Source: Bacteroidales bacterium (GTDB lineage Bacteria; Bacteroidota; Bacteroidia; Bacteroidales; UBA932). From it: 6,886 bases of DNA. The DNA lies in NCBI GenBank assembly GCA_017509375.1, contig JAFWPT010000010.1, positions 1-6,886 on the forward strand. Direction: 5' to 3'. The translations under genes were made by a program, and so were the position numbers. Every line of letters begins with the position of its first letter. Position 1 is the stretch's first letter. Below are positions 6,803-6,886 of the stretch, one piece after another. Under the pieces are notes generated by a model. The model made no database searches, was not told the DNA's origin, and saw nothing but the letters and a program-made list of their open reading frames with translations.

Positions 6803-6886
6803 TCGTGAAAGGCGAGAGTGGTCCTCACGAGCCCACCCTCACCGAGAAGTGGACCACGCCGCCTCCCTACTACACCGAGGCCACCC
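6796..6886 (+). pseudogene. topB: Internal fragment of DNA topoisomerase III (type IA), running off the window
   Basis: The plus-strand frame with TTC at 6802 reads FVKGESGPHEPTLTEKW followed by TTPPPYYTEAT up to the edge. A basic or aromatic residue, then T-x-PP-x-x-YTEAT, is the segment of type IA topoisomerases just before the TLLRAMETAG-type motif, downstream of the active-site tyrosine. The GPHEPTLTEKW lead-in resembles TopB of Bacteroidota mobile elements, from memory. The Toprim domain and active-site Tyr would lie upstream but are replaced here by methyltransferase sequence; the frame closes at a TAA at 6763-6765. The 3' end is outside the window. With only about 30 residues visible, TopA rather than TopB cannot be excluded. 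If real, this is a topB gene disrupted by the defence locus or an end-of-island scar. Confidence 0.55.

Noticed and set aside
41..6816. AAGGCGAG appears near both edges (41-48 and 6809-6816), suggesting possible direct repeats of a mobile element.
   Set aside because: An 8-base match between two stretches of about 100-150 bases is expected by chance, and flanking bases do not extend it.
1..6886. CRISPR array, tRNA, rRNA or insertion-sequence ends.
   Set aside because: No spaced repeats, cloverleaf, transposase or terminal inverted repeats were found by eye; the only inverted repeats seen are the two hairpins at 72-103 and 115-147.

Overview
The window holds one compact minus-strand operon that looks like part of a BREX-related (PglZ-centred) anti-phage defence locus, joined at its upstream end to an unrelated plus-strand gene fragment. 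In transcription order (right to left) the operon is: a DNA adenine-methyltransferase-like gene whose 5' end is missing (5172 to about 6800), a short PglZ-domain gene (3696-5153), an unrecognised 205-residue gene translationally coupled to it (3082-3699), and a large Z1-type superfamily-2 helicase/ATPase (157-3057). Tandem stop codons, a strong intrinsic terminator (115-147) and a second hairpin (72-103) close it. Intergenic gaps are 18, -4 and 24 bases, so the four genes are almost certainly co-transcribed.

Organism: probably a member of the Bacteroidota, perhaps from a gut community. The case is weak. Shine-Dalgarno sequences are mostly absent (only pglZ has one), GC is near 50% in most of the operon, and the fragment at the right edge reads like topoisomerase III of the kind carried on Bacteroidota conjugative elements. 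There are no rRNA, tRNA or other taxonomic markers.

Right edge: from about 6796 the plus strand encodes an internal piece of a type IA topoisomerase (TopB-like), while the minus strand up to about 6795-6800 still encodes methyltransferase-like sequence. Both genes therefore lose their 5' parts at the same point, near a run of six C. This is either a real recombination or insertion breakpoint or a chimeric assembly join. The missing methyltransferase part should hold the SAM-binding motif I, and any BREX ATPase (BrxC/PglY type) would also lie beyond it, so the locus as seen is incomplete.

Working model (inference): the methyltransferase would mark host DNA, PglZ (alkaline-phosphatase fold with all its metal-ligand motifs) would be the defining BREX-type factor, the 205-residue protein would be an accessory partner, and the Z1 protein would provide ATP-driven DNA translocation or remodelling. 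A Z1 helicase downstream of PglZ and a coupled small protein does not match any of the classical BREX type layouts I know.
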